Part shown: one piece after another, positions 7,995 to 16,352 of the stretch | Numbering within the stretch: position 1 is the stretch's first letter | How the letters are laid out: each line of letters opens with the position of its first letter | NCBI RefSeq assembly: GCF_947502995.1 | Contig: NZ_CANNBW010000016.1 | Coordinates: 62,001 to 126,000 of the forward strand | From: an uncultured Tenacibaculum sp. | GTDB lineage: Bacteria > Bacteroidota > Bacteroidia > Flavobacteriales > Flavobacteriaceae | Direction: 5' to 3' | Length of the DNA: 64,000 nucleotides | Made by a program: the position numbers and the translations under genes | Notes under the pieces: generated by a model | What the model was told of the DNA's origin: nothing | Database searches by the model: none | Seen by the model: the letters and a program-made list of their open reading frames with translations, nothing else

Positions 7995-9170
7995 ATGAAA
8001 TATAATCCAGATGAAAATGGGTACTATGGACAATTTGGAGGCGCATTTATTCCAGAATTGTTACACCCAAATGTAAAAGAGATTGAAGATAATTATATTC
8101 AAATTATAGAATCAGAAGAGTTTCAAGAAGAATATAAAGCATTGTTAAAAGATTACGTGGGTAGACCTAGTCCGTTATATTTAGCAAAGCGTTTATCTGA
8201 AAAATATGGAGCAACTATTTATTTAAAGCGTGAAGATTTAAATCATACTGGAGCTCATAAAGTAAACAATACGATTGGTCAGATTTTAATCGCAAAAAAG
8301 TTAGGTAAAACTAATATTATCGCCGAAACAGGAGCAGGTCAACATGGTGTAGCAACTGCAACAGTTTGTGCTTTAATGGGATTAGATTGTACCGTGTTTA
8401 TGGGGGAAATTGATATTGAACGTCAAGCACCAAATGTTGCTCGTATGAAAATGCTTGGAGCAAAAATTATTCCTGCAACTAGTGGAAGTAAAACTTTAAA
8501 AGATGCAACTAACGAAGCCATTCGTTATTGGATTCAAAACCCAGAAACGTTTTATTTAATCGGTTCAGTTGTTGGTCCGCATCCACATCCAGACATGGTT
8601 GCGCGTTTACAAGCTATTATTTCAGAAGAAATGAAATGGCAATTGAAAGAAAAAACAGGTAAAGAAAATCCAGATACTATTATTGCTTGTGTTGGTGGTG
8701 GAAGTAATGCAGCCGGAGCTTTTTATCATTATTTAGAAGATGAAGAAGTAGAATTAATTGCTGTTGAAGCTGCTGGTTTAGGAGTGAATTCTGGTGAAAG
8801 TGCAGCAACTTCTCAGTTAGGTGAAGTAGGTGTGATCCACGGAAGTAAAACAATTTTAATGCAAGATGAATATGGACAAATTGTTGAACCTTATTCTATT
8901 TCTGCAGGATTAGATTATCCAGGAGTTGGACCATTACATGCCTTTTTACATGATACAAAGAGAGCTAAGTTTATGAATGCCACAGACGATGAAGCATTAC
9001 AAGCGGCGTATGAGTTAACTCGAATTGAAGGAATTATTCCAGCGTTAGAAACTGCGCATGCTTTAGCTGTTTTACCAAAAATGGATTTAAAACCAGATCA
9101 AACTGTGGTAATTAACCTATCAGGAAGAGGAGATAAAGATTTAGAAACTTATATCAAGCATTTGAAATAA
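7995..9170 (+). CDS. trpB: Tryptophan synthase beta chain
   Basis: PLP enzyme that condenses indole with serine. The PLP lysine is Lys89 in HTGAHKVNN; ETGAGQHGVATAT and the phosphate-binding GGGSNAAGAF are present, as is LSGRGDKD near the C-terminus. At 391 residues it belongs to the common TrpB1 type that forms a channel complex with TrpA. The next gene is trpA, separated by a repeat element of 66 bp rather than the usual overlap. Confidence 0.97.
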   Translation: MKYNPDENGYYGQFGGAFIPELLHPNVKEIEDNYIQIIESEEFQEEYKALLKDYVGRPSPLYLAKRLSEKYGATIYLKREDLNHTGAHKVNNTIGQILIAKKLGKTNIIAETGAGQHGVATATVCALMGLDCTVFMGEIDIERQAPNVARMKMLGAKIIPATSGSKTLKDATNEAIRYWIQNPETFYLIGSVVGPHPHPDMVARLQAIISEEMKWQLKEKTGKENPDTIIACVGGGSNAAGAFYHYLEDEEVELIAVEAAGLGVNSGESAATSQLGEVGVIHGSKTILMQDEYGQIVEPYSISAGLDYPGVGPLHAFLHDTKRAKFMNATDDEALQAAYELTRIEGIIPALETAHALAVLPKMDLKPDQTVVINLSGRGDKDLETYIKHLK

Positions 9171-9183
9171 TAAAAAATAGTGT

Positions 9184-9249
9184 TGTCACCTTGAGCGGAG
9201 TCGAAAGGTTTGACAATTAAATTCGTTCTCGACTCCGCTCGAACTGACA
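9184..9249. repeat. 66-bp inverted-repeat element between trpB and trpA
   Basis: Left arm 9184-9204 and right arm 9229-9249 are inverted copies identical in 18 of 21 positions, sharing the core GAGCGGAGTCGA. The centre is 24 bases. It is the same type of element as the one at 5108-5242 and the fragment in trpF (start TGTCA, then TCGAG-type core). It occupies the trpB-trpA gap, where these genes are usually tightly coupled. The stem is strong and could pause or process the mRNA, but it lacks a T-run. Confidence 0.75.
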
Positions 9250-9258
9250 TTATATATC

Positions 9259-10026
9259 ATGAACTCAATTCAACAAATATTTCAAAAACAAGAACATAAT
9301 TTATTATCTATATTTTTCACTGCAGGATTTCCAGAATTAAATCAAACTGCTGAAATTATAGACAAATTAGGAAGTAACGGTGTAGATTTTATCGAAGTTG
9401 GTTTACCTTTTTCTGATCCGTTAGCAGACGGGCCAACAATTCAGCATAGTAGTACTGTTGCTTTAAAAAATGGAATGAACCTAGATGTTGTTTTTGAACA
9501 ATTAATAGCGATAAAAGATACAAATACAACTCCATTAGTATTAATGGGATATGTAAATCAAATCATAAAATACGGAGAAGAAGCTTTCTGCCAGAAAGTA
9601 GTTGATTGTGGTATTGATACGTTAATTCTTCCAGATTTGCCAATGGTAGAATACGAATCACATTATAGAGCATTATTTAAAAAATACGGACTAACAAATG
9701 TATTTTTAATTACACCACAAACTTCTGAAGAAAGAATTCGTAAAATAGACGATTTAACTGAATCTTTTATTTACATGGTAGCATCTTCAGCAATTACAGG
9801 TGCAAAAGGAGAAATTTCTCAACAACAAATTGATTATTTTGAGCGTATTAAAGCAATGAATTTAAAAAGTAAATTGATTATTGGTTTTGGAATTTCAGAT
9901 AACAAAACATTTTCAAAAGCTTGTGAATATGGTAATGGAGCTATTATTGGTTCAGCATTTATTAAAAGCTTAGATAAAAACGGAGTTGATGGAATTGGAG
10001 ATTTCGTAAAAGGAATTAAAGGATAA
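9259..10026 (+). CDS. trpA: Tryptophan synthase alpha chain
   Basis: Splits indole-3-glycerol phosphate and passes indole to TrpB. TIM barrel with the catalytic Glu46 in FIEVGLPFSDP and Asp57 in LADGPT. LMGYVNQI and the late IGFGISDN phosphate motif are intact. At 255 residues it is normal length. It is the last gene of the trp operon; a strong terminator follows 27 bases after the stop. Confidence 0.96.
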   Translation: MNSIQQIFQKQEHNLLSIFFTAGFPELNQTAEIIDKLGSNGVDFIEVGLPFSDPLADGPTIQHSSTVALKNGMNLDVVFEQLIAIKDTNTTPLVLMGYVNQIIKYGEEAFCQKVVDCGIDTLILPDLPMVEYESHYRALFKKYGLTNVFLITPQTSEERIRKIDDLTESFIYMVASSAITGAKGEISQQQIDYFERIKAMNLKSKLIIGFGISDNKTFSKACEYGNGAIIGSAFIKSLDKNGVDGIGDFVKGIKG

Positions 10027-10053
10027 AACTATACCTTAATTTATAATTTTTAA

Positions 10054-10100
10054 AAACTGAAATATTTAAACTGAATTAGTTTGAATATTTCAGTTTTTTT
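10054..10100 (+). terminator. Strong terminator of the trp operon
   Basis: AAACTGAAATATTTAAAC (10054-10071) pairs with GTTTGAATATTTCAGTTT (10079-10096) over 18 bp with one G-U pair and a 7-base loop, followed by further T residues. This is the largest terminator stem in the window and ends the trp operon. Confidence 0.85.
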
Positions 10101-10200
10101 ATGAATAATTACTTGTTAAATTAATGTTACTTCATATTTATTAATGGTTGAGATAAAATTTTTGTGTATTTGTCGTAGATTGGAAGTTTTAAAAATAAAT

Positions 10201-10926
10201 ATGAAAAATTATATTACTAAAATTAGCTTATCAATATTGATTTGTATCATGTTTTCTTGTAGTAATAAAAGAGAGAAAATTATAAAGGATAACGATACTT
10301 TAGAATTTAGAAAAGATTTTACGATGAAAGATTTTCATAGAAAACTTATTCTAATAGAGCCAAATTCTTCAGAATTTATTGCAATACAGAAATTAATAAA
10401 TAACTTAACAGAATTAGAAGAAGTAGATGAATTTAAAGAAGCCTCTTATTATAGAATTATAGGTAAAAATGTTAGAATCTTAATTAATAGAAATACGATT
10501 TATATTTTACATAAAAATGCTGAAGGTAGTATTAGAAAATTTCGAATAGGAATTGCTGATGATGAATATGATGTGTTAACAGATATTGATAGGTTTGATT
10601 GGATCTATGATTTTGGTAATATCTATGGACAAGGAAAGTTTGAACAAGCAAGTTTTACTTTTTGCGGTGTTGTACCAACGAATTATAATTATGAATATAA
10701 AGTTGGGAAGTGGAAGTTTTGGAATCTTAATCGTGAATTTTTAGGAGAAGGGACTTTTAAAGTAAATAAAGTAGCTATCACGGAAAATGGGGGATGTGAT
10801 TATGAAGTTTACAAATCAAAAATGAATCATGACTGGCACTTTGTTAATGATAAAAATAAAGATAATTTGAATTTAATCTACAATATAGAGAATGCTAAAA
10901 AACTAAATTTTTATGACTTTCAATAG
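10201..10926 (+). CDS. Lipoprotein of unknown function
   Basis: 241 residues from ATG 10201, chosen because it gives a signal peptide with the lipobox MFSC; an earlier ATG at 10144 would bury it. The mature part is polar with two IYDFGNIYGQG- and VGKWKFWN-type stretches that resemble MORN-like repeats (Gly-Lys-Trp-x-Phe-Trp). I do not recognise the family and propose no function. It stands alone after the trp terminator. Coding-like sequence continues in the same frame past the stop, see the next entry. Confidence 0.75.
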   Translation: MKNYITKISLSILICIMFSCSNKREKIIKDNDTLEFRKDFTMKDFHRKLILIEPNSSEFIAIQKLINNLTELEEVDEFKEASYYRIIGKNVRILINRNTIYILHKNAEGSIRKFRIGIADDEYDVLTDIDRFDWIYDFGNIYGQGKFEQASFTFCGVVPTNYNYEYKVGKWKFWNLNREFLGEGTFKVNKVAITENGGCDYEVYKSKMNHDWHFVNDKNKDNLNLIYNIENAKKLNFYDFQ

Positions 10927-10929
10927 TGA

Positions 10930-11062
10930 TCTGTGGTGTATGATTTTGGTAAAGTTTCTATCACACATTTTGGTTTTAAATGCAAAGAAAAATTTAAGAT
11001 GATTATTGTTTGATGATAAAAGTAAGAACGATAAGAAATTCAAAAAAGAAGTTAAAGAATAA
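10930..11062 (+). other. Possible decayed coding remnant
   Basis: After two stops (TAG, TGA), the frame of the upstream lipoprotein stays open for about 26 codons with protein-like composition (VYDFGKVSITHFGFKCKEKF), then a shift of frame gives a Lys-rich tail ending KFKKEVKE and TAA at 11062. This may be the ruined 3' end of a gene or chance. No start codon or motif supports a functional gene. Confidence 0.2.
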
Positions 11063-11065
11063 TTA

Positions 11066-11098
11066 AAAACCTCACTAACATAAAGCTAGTGAGGTTTT
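11066..11098. terminator. Bidirectional terminator
   Basis: AAAACCTCACTA (11066-11077) and TAGTGAGGTTTT (11087-11098) form a perfect 12-bp stem with a 9-base loop and T/A runs on both sides. It lies between convergent genes (lipoprotein on plus, FrnE-like on minus) and can stop both. Confidence 0.85.
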
Positions 11099-11125
11099 CG
11101 ACCAAACATATAATTAATATCAACC

Positions 11126-11782
11126 TTAAATTGCTGAAGGTTGCGTAGTTAATTCTCTTAAAATATTTTTAAATACTCCAATAGGTTGTGCTCCAGTTAC
11201 CGCTTCTTTTCTATTAAAAACAATAGTTGGTACAGAACGCACACCTAAGTTTTGCCAATGTTGTTTGTTACTTTGAACTTCAAAACGAGCGTCATCGTCA
11301 TTTAATTTAGCTAAAGCTTCTTCTGCATTAAGTCCAACATCTAATAAAGCTTGTTTTAAAACTTCTTGTTTAGAAATATCTTTACGCTCACTAAAATAAG
11401 CTGTAGTTAAGCGCATTTTTAATTCTGTTTGTTTTCCAAATTGCTTAGCATATTCTAATAAAACATGTGCATCAAAAGTATTTACGATTTTCATGTTTTC
11501 ATAAAAGTCAAATTTAAAATCAACATTAGCTCCTGCTTCAACTAATCTGTTTCTAGAAGCTTCATGTTGTTCTTTTGTTGAACCATATTTTTGAGTGATA
11601 TGCTCTGTTAAATCTTGTCCTTCTTCAGGCATATGTGGATTTAATTCAAAAGGTTGCCATTCAATTTCTATTTGATCTGCAATACCTAATTCATCAATTG
11701 CTTTTTTTAAGTGTTTGTATCCAACTGTACACCAAGGACAAACAACATCAGAAACTATATCTATTTTTAATGTATTTTTCAT
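11126..11782 (-). CDS. DsbA-family FrnE-like oxidoreductase
   Basis: Thioredoxin-fold protein with a helical insertion, of the FrnE/2-hydroxychromene-2-carboxylate isomerase group. The active-site motif CPWC is at Cys15-Cys18 in DVVCPWCTVG. The cis-Pro region is near the C-terminus in SVPTIVFNRK. With 218 residues and no signal peptide it is probably cytoplasmic, as FrnE proteins usually are, where they act in thiol-disulfide exchange or polyketide/stress metabolism. The precise substrate is unknown. It is a single gene ended by the bidirectional terminator. Confidence 0.92.
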   Translation of the reverse strand: MKNTLKIDIVSDVVCPWCTVGYKHLKKAIDELGIADQIEIEWQPFELNPHMPEEGQDLTEHITQKYGSTKEQHEASRNRLVEAGANVDFKFDFYENMKIVNTFDAHVLLEYAKQFGKQTELKMRLTTAYFSERKDISKQEVLKQALLDVGLNAEEALAKLNDDDARFEVQSNKQHWQNLGVRSVPTIVFNRKEAVTGAQPIGVFKNILRELTTQPSAI

Positions 11783-11893
11783 AAGTTTATTTTGATCTTT
11801 TTTTATGATCTAAAAAATGATACTATTTTTTCTATTTGTAGGAAAAGATACTTGAAACTTACACTATTTTTTAATGCTTATAATTATTACATA

Positions 11894-12316
11894 ATGCAAC
11901 TAGATAATCTATCTTTTGAATATTGGAACGAATTAGCAAGACAATTTATTCTTATATGTACTTTTTTAGGAGGTTTTTCCTTAACAACTGTTGTAACGTT
12001 ATTAATTGGAAAACTTGATACAAGGCTAAAGCGTATAATTTTTAAAACTTCTGTAATTTCTTCATTAGCATTTTTAATAGCGATTTTCGGAATGACAAAA
12101 ATCTTACTAATGACTACCAAAGATTATCCTTTAGAAGCAAGCCACGAAAAAATTATGTTTCCTAGAATAATATCATTTATTGCGTTTATGATTGGTATTG
12201 CTTCTCAAATAACTGTAGTAAGTTTATCTGGTTGGACACAATCTAAATCTCTGGGTTGGTTCACAAGTATTTTTGGTTTTATAGCCGCTTTGTTGATTTT
12301 TGTTTTTTTGAGTTAA
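11894..12316 (+). CDS. Small polytopic membrane protein, unknown function
   Basis: 140 residues from ATG 11894 with four hydrophobic stretches predicted as membrane helices (about residues 15-40, 52-72, 88-108, 118-138). The upstream extension to 11792 has no Met before position 11894 that gives a better start and overlaps the divergent promoter region of the FrnE-like gene. There is no recognisable domain. It may be a small inner-membrane protein. No operon partner is evident. Confidence 0.7.
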   Translation: MQLDNLSFEYWNELARQFILICTFLGGFSLTTVVTLLIGKLDTRLKRIIFKTSVISSLAFLIAIFGMTKILLMTTKDYPLEASHEKIMFPRIISFIAFMIGIASQITVVSLSGWTQSKSLGWFTSIFGFIAALLIFVFLS

Positions 12317-12317
12317 A

Positions 12318-12360
12318 TTGATTTTGGAAAAGTAAATAGTTGATTTGGAAAAATAGAAAG
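12318..12360 (+). repeat. Imperfect tandem direct repeat upstream of the SDR gene
   Basis: Two adjoining copies of about 21 bases, 12318-12339 and 12340-12360, share the core TTGATTT-GGAAAA with a following A-rich TAG segment. They lie in the short gap between the membrane protein stop and the SDR start, about 45 bases before that ATG, so they could be a regulator-binding site. This is a weak observation. Confidence 0.35.
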
Positions 12361-12404
12361 CTTGTAAATGTTTGAATTTTGTATTGCAACAAAAAAATAA
12401 AACA

Positions 12405-13160
12405 ATGAGTAAAATAGCAGTACTTACAGGAGGAAGTAGAGGTTTAGGAAGAGAAATGGTAATTAGTTTAGCCAAAGAAGGATATGATATTGTATTTTCA
12501 TATCACACCAATCTTGAAAAGGCCAATGAAGTAATACAAGAAGTTATTGCTTTAGGTAGAAGTGCAAAAGCATTTTCATTTAATGCAAAAGAGTTTCATG
12601 ATATCAAAATTTTTATAGATAAAGTAACGGCCTATTTAAAAGAAGTAAATAGAAGTCCGAATTTCGATTTTTTAATCAATAATGCAGGAACAGGAATTCA
12701 TAATTTAATAGCAAATACAGAGGAAGCTGAATTTGATGAAATGTTAAACATTCACTTGAAAAGTGTCTACTTTTTAACACAAGCAGCTTTACCATTTTTA
12801 AATAATTCAGGAAGAATTATAAATATATCTAGTGGTTTAACACGTTTTAGTTTCCCAGGAATGTCTTCATATGCAATTATGAAATCTGGAGTAGAAACGT
12901 TTACAAAGTACCTAGCAAAAGAACTAGGAAACAGAAAAATTACAGCTAATGTTGTTGCTCCTGGAGCTATAGCTACTGATTTTGCAGGAGGAACGAACAG
13001 AGATAATCAAGAAAAAAGAACAATTATAGAAAGTTTAACAGCTTTAGGTAGAGTAGGAGAAGTGGAAGATGTAAGTGGAGTTGTAGCTTTTTTATGTTCT
13101 GAAAAAGCAGGATGGATAAACGGACAACGAATTGAAGTTTCTGGTGGAATGATTGTTTAA
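12405..13160 (+). CDS. Short-chain dehydrogenase/reductase
   Basis: Classical SDR of 252 residues: NAD(P)-binding TGGSRGLG at 8-15, NNAG at 92-95 and the catalytic YxxxK at Tyr156-Lys160, with the Ser in ISS about 13 residues before. An Rossmann fold and C-terminal substrate region are complete. I start at ATG 12405 rather than 12372 because the nucleotide-binding motif then sits at the expected N-terminal distance. The substrate cannot be told from sequence. It is followed by a broken AraC regulator gene on the same strand, which may once have regulated it. Confidence 0.92.
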   Translation: MSKIAVLTGGSRGLGREMVISLAKEGYDIVFSYHTNLEKANEVIQEVIALGRSAKAFSFNAKEFHDIKIFIDKVTAYLKEVNRSPNFDFLINNAGTGIHNLIANTEEAEFDEMLNIHLKSVYFLTQAALPFLNNSGRIINISSGLTRFSFPGMSSYAIMKSGVETFTKYLAKELGNRKITANVVAPGAIATDFAGGTNRDNQEKRTIIESLTALGRVGEVEDVSGVVAFLCSEKAGWINGQRIEVSGGMIV

Positions 13161-13167
13161 AATAAAA

Positions 13168-14082
13168 ATGAAAAGAATGCTACATTTCAAAAGAATTTTA
13201 GAGTACCATAAGTTAGCAGGACTAAAGGCTCCGGAACATCCTTTAATCAGTTTAATAAATTACGATGAGGTTAATTATCCAGATAATATTAAAGAAATTA
13301 AATGGAGACAAGATTATTTTACTGTAGGATTAAAAAGGAATGTAGCATATAAATTCTTTTACGGCCAGCAAGAGTATGATTTTGATGAAGGCGTTATGAC
13401 TTTCATTGAGCCAAATCAAGTAATGAGTTTAGCAGAAAACCCTAACCTAAATACTAAACCATCAGGTTGGCTTTTATTAATTCATCCAGATTTTTTATGG
13501 AATACAATTTTAGCAGAAAAGATAAAGAATTATCAATTTTTTGGTTACGCAGTTAATGAAGCATTGTTTCTTTCAGACAAAGAAGAAAAAATGATGATTT
13601 CAATACTAAATAATATTCGTTAAGAATATCAATCTAATACAGATCAGTTTAGTCAGAATATTATCATCTCACAGGTAGAGTTATTGTTGAATTATGCTGA
13701 AAGATTTTATGAAAGACAATTTAGAACACGTAAAGTTTCAAATGATAAAATTGTCACACAATTAGAAACATTACTATCTAATTACTTTAATCAAGAAAAC
13801 TTAATAGATAAAGGATTACCTTCAGTACAATGGATTGCTGAAGAATTGTGTGTTTCTACAAGTTATTTAGCGAGTATTTTAAAAAAATTGACAGGACAAA
13901 ATACACAACAGCACATTCATAGTCAGTTAATCAGAAAAGCAAAAGAGTTACTAAGTACTTCAGAATTTACAGTTAGTGAAATCGCATATTACTTAGGTTT
14001 TGAATATCCATCTTCATTTACTAAACTTTTTAAAAACAAAACAACAATGTCTCCTTTAGAGTTTAGAAAAACATTTAATTAA
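13168..14082 (+). pseudogene. AraC-family regulator split by an in-frame TAA
   Basis: Two reading frames in the same phase make one typical 304-residue AraC regulator if the TAA at 13621-13623 is ignored. The first part (from ATG 13168) is a cupin-like ligand domain with FYGQQEYDFDEG. The second part, after a gap of 20 codons without a start (EYQSNTDQFSQN), begins with LLNYAERFYERQF and contains both helix-turn-helix motifs, including SEIAYYLGFEYPSSFTKLFK. A single nonsense change (for example CAA or GAA to TAA) would cause this. A TTG at 13684 could restart the DNA-binding half, but this is doubtful. Confidence 0.8.
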
Positions 14083-14118
14083 ATAGCTTAAGTTAATTTG
14101 TATCTTTAGCTGTACTTT

Positions 14119-14901
14119 ATGTATAAGACGGAATACATATTACCAAAAGACATACTTCCTTATGTAAATTGTATTATGATTGGAAGTAATACGAATGAAG
14201 ATTTTCATACGAATATTCCTTTGTATGCTGATGGTTATCCTGGTATTATGTATCAATCTTCTGATCATGGTTTTTATTTATTACCAAAAGAGAAAAAACT
14301 TTCAGAGTTGTTTTTATACGGACAAACTTTACAGCCTATTTCTCTGGATGTAAAAGGTGTTCACGAATATATTGTAGTTCAACTATATCCATTTGCTTCA
14401 AAATATCTTTTAGGAATATCGCCTAAAGTTCTTAATGATGATTGTTATGATTTATTACAGTTAGATCATGTAAATACGAACTTTTATCGAAATGAATTAG
14501 TAAAAACTTCTGAAATAAATCAGCAGATTTCAATTTTATTTAACTTAATAAGAAGTTTAATTAAGGCGAATACAGTTTCAGAAAATGCTATAATAGAACG
14601 AGTAATTCGAATTATTATAGAGAAAAAAGGCCAAATAAAAGTAAAAGAAATCTTAGATATAGTTCCTATAACAGAGCGGACTTTAGAGAGAAACTTTATG
14701 AATTATGTAGGTTTAACACCAAAACAGTTTGCCAAAATTATTCAGTTTCAAAGTTCTATTCATTTATTAAGTCAATCTAAATTCGATACTTTATTAGATG
14801 TTGGCTTAGATAGCGGATTTTCAGATCAATCTCATTTTATAAGAACTTTTAAAAGTTACACTGGTCAAACTCCAAAATTCTACTTAAATCAAATTGCTTA
14901 A
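14119..14901 (+). CDS. AraC-family transcriptional regulator
   Basis: 260 residues. The N-terminal half resembles the sensory domain of DUF6597-type regulators (YILPKDILPYVNC and a Gly-Val-His motif), and the C-terminal 100 residues form the double helix-turn-helix AraC domain, with RTLERNFMNYVGLTPKQF and DVGLDSGFSDQSHFIRTFK. TATCTTTA at 14101-14108 is a weak -7-like element. The downstream NAD(P)-binding gene may be its target, as the AraC-plus-oxidoreductase pair mirrors the SDR pair just upstream. The effector is unknown. Confidence 0.9.
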   Translation: MYKTEYILPKDILPYVNCIMIGSNTNEDFHTNIPLYADGYPGIMYQSSDHGFYLLPKEKKLSELFLYGQTLQPISLDVKGVHEYIVVQLYPFASKYLLGISPKVLNDDCYDLLQLDHVNTNFYRNELVKTSEINQQISILFNLIRSLIKANTVSENAIIERVIRIIIEKKGQIKVKEILDIVPITERTLERNFMNYVGLTPKQFAKIIQFQSSIHLLSQSKFDTLLDVGLDSGFSDQSHFIRTFKSYTGQTPKFYLNQIA

Positions 14902-14981
14902 ATTTTCATTTTGTCGGTTTTGTCCAATTTTAAGATGGGCATTACAAATAATTTTGTGGTGTAATTTTAACATAAATAGAT

Positions 14982-15614
14982 ATGAAACTTATAATATTTG
15001 GAGCAACAGGAACAGTAGGTAAGCATGTTGTAAATCAGGCGTTAGAACAAGGTTATGATGTTACAGCATTTTGTAGAGATAAGCGTAAACTATCAGAAGT
15101 GAGTAATAAAAAACTACAATATTTTGAAGGAGATGTTTTTAATAAAAAAGATGTAAGTGAAGCCATTAAAGGAAAGGAAGCTGTAATTATTGTTTTAGGT
15201 TCTGGTAAGAGTAGAAAAAGTTCGGTCAGATCATTCGGAACAAAAAACATTATTGAAGCTATGGAAGAAAATAATGTTAAAAGATTAATTTGTCAGAGTA
15301 CTTTAGGAACAGGAGAAAGTAATAACAATTTAAATTTCTTTTGGAAATATATTATGTTCGGATGGTTCTTAAAACAAGTATTTTTAGATCATGAATTACA
15401 AGAAAAATATGTAAGAGCAAGTAATTTAGATTGGACGATTGTAAAACCAAGTGCTTTTACTGACGGAGAAAAAACAGAACAATATTTACACGGATTTCCA
15501 TCTAGTTTAAAATCTTTAAAGTTAAAAATATCAAGAGCAGATGTAGCAGATTTTATTTTAAAACAGCTGAGAACCAATATGTACTTGTTAAAGTCACCAG
15601 GAGTTTCTCATTAA
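14982..15614 (+). CDS. NmrA/atypical-SDR NAD(P)-binding protein
   Basis: 210 residues with the N-terminal GATGTVGKHV motif of the NAD(P)-binding, NmrA-like atypical SDR group; the usual YxxxK is not conserved in place. The middle has RLICQSTLGTGES and VKPSAF motifs typical of the family. It could be an NAD(P)-dependent reductase or a redox sensor. TAATTTTG at 14949-14956 is a -7 candidate in the gap after the AraC gene. No substrate can be assigned. Confidence 0.88.
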   Translation: MKLIIFGATGTVGKHVVNQALEQGYDVTAFCRDKRKLSEVSNKKLQYFEGDVFNKKDVSEAIKGKEAVIIVLGSGKSRKSSVRSFGTKNIIEAMEENNVKRLICQSTLGTGESNNNLNFFWKYIMFGWFLKQVFLDHELQEKYVRASNLDWTIVKPSAFTDGEKTEQYLHGFPSSLKSLKLKISRADVADFILKQLRTNMYLLKSPGVSH

Positions 15615-15673
15615 GTTTAACTAAAGTTTTAGAATACTACATGTTAGTTTTTTTTAAATTGATAGACCAAGGA

Positions 15674-15705
15674 AAAAAGTATGAGTACTTTTGCTCGTAC
15701 TTTTT
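15674..15705 (+). terminator. Terminator-like hairpin overlapping a -7 element
   Basis: AAAAAGTATGAG (15674-15685) pairs with CTCGTACTTTTT (15694-15705) over 12 bp with one G-U. The loop contains TACTTTTG (15686-15693), which itself fits the -7 consensus for the next gene. It may serve as the terminator for the NmrA-like gene and as part of the promoter of the thioredoxin gene. Confidence 0.55.
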
Positions 15706-15721
15706 CTTAATTTAAACAGAT

Positions 15722-16270
15722 TTGAAGAAATACTTTACATTATCTAACGTCCTTTTTATAGGCTTGTTATTTTTAATTTTATATAAACCAAGTCGAGTTT
15801 GGTTCATAAGGCAAATATCTTTTTCTCCTAAGGTAGAAAAGGTTGAAGGAAGTGCAAGAATATTCGATTACAATTGGAAATTAACAGGTTTAAATACTTA
15901 TGATGCCAATTTTGCTGAATTTAAAGGAAAAGTCGTTTTCTTAAACTTTTGGGCAACTTGGTGTCCTCCTTGTATAGCAGAATTACCTTACATTCAAGAG
16001 TTTTATAATGATTACAAAGGGAAAATAGAATTTGTATTTATAACAAACGATAGCGCTAAAGAACTAAACGAATTTTTTAAAAAACATGGATATGAGTTTC
16101 CTGTTTATCAATCCAATCACGATTTTCCAAAAGAATTACCACCTGTAACTTCTATTCCCAGAACTTTTGTAATAGATACGCAAGGAAACATTAGAGTAGA
16201 TAAATCAGGATCTGCAAATTGGAATAGTAAAAGTTTTAGAAATAAAATAGACGAACTTATTGCACAGTAA
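15722..16270 (+). CDS. TlpA-like membrane-anchored thioredoxin
   Basis: 182 residues starting at TTG 15722 (MKKYF..., no ATG gives the signal anchor). An N-terminal membrane segment (about residues 8-24) would anchor it facing the periplasm. The thioredoxin fold follows, with FWATWCPPCIAEL, active-site Cys81-Cys84, and the cis-Pro at SIPRTFVID. TlpA/ResA-like proteins reduce disulfides on cytochrome c or other envelope proteins. The exact partner is unknown. A single gene with its own promoter element. Confidence 0.9.
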   Translation: MKKYFTLSNVLFIGLLFLILYKPSRVWFIRQISFSPKVEKVEGSARIFDYNWKLTGLNTYDANFAEFKGKVVFLNFWATWCPPCIAELPYIQEFYNDYKGKIEFVFITNDSAKELNEFFKKHGYEFPVYQSNHDFPKELPPVTSIPRTFVIDTQGNIRVDKSGSANWNSKSFRNKIDELIAQ

Positions 16271-16318
16271 TTTTCACAAAACAAAACAGATGAAATTTTA
16301 AAAGCAACTTTATTACAA

Positions 16319-16348
16319 TTGAGTTGTTAAAAACTTCGCTTATTTTTG
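16319..16348 (+). promoter_or_regulatory. Promoter of recQ
   Basis: TTG at 16319-16321 and TATTTTTG at 16341-16348 are separated by 19 bases, an exact Bacteroidetes consensus. The ATG of recQ is only 5 bases beyond it, so the transcript would be leaderless or nearly so. Confidence 0.6.
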
Positions 16349-16352
16349 CCGA

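Noticed and set aside
15674..15705. Riboswitch
   Set aside because: A single short hairpin with no conserved aptamer features; best read as terminator/promoter overlap.
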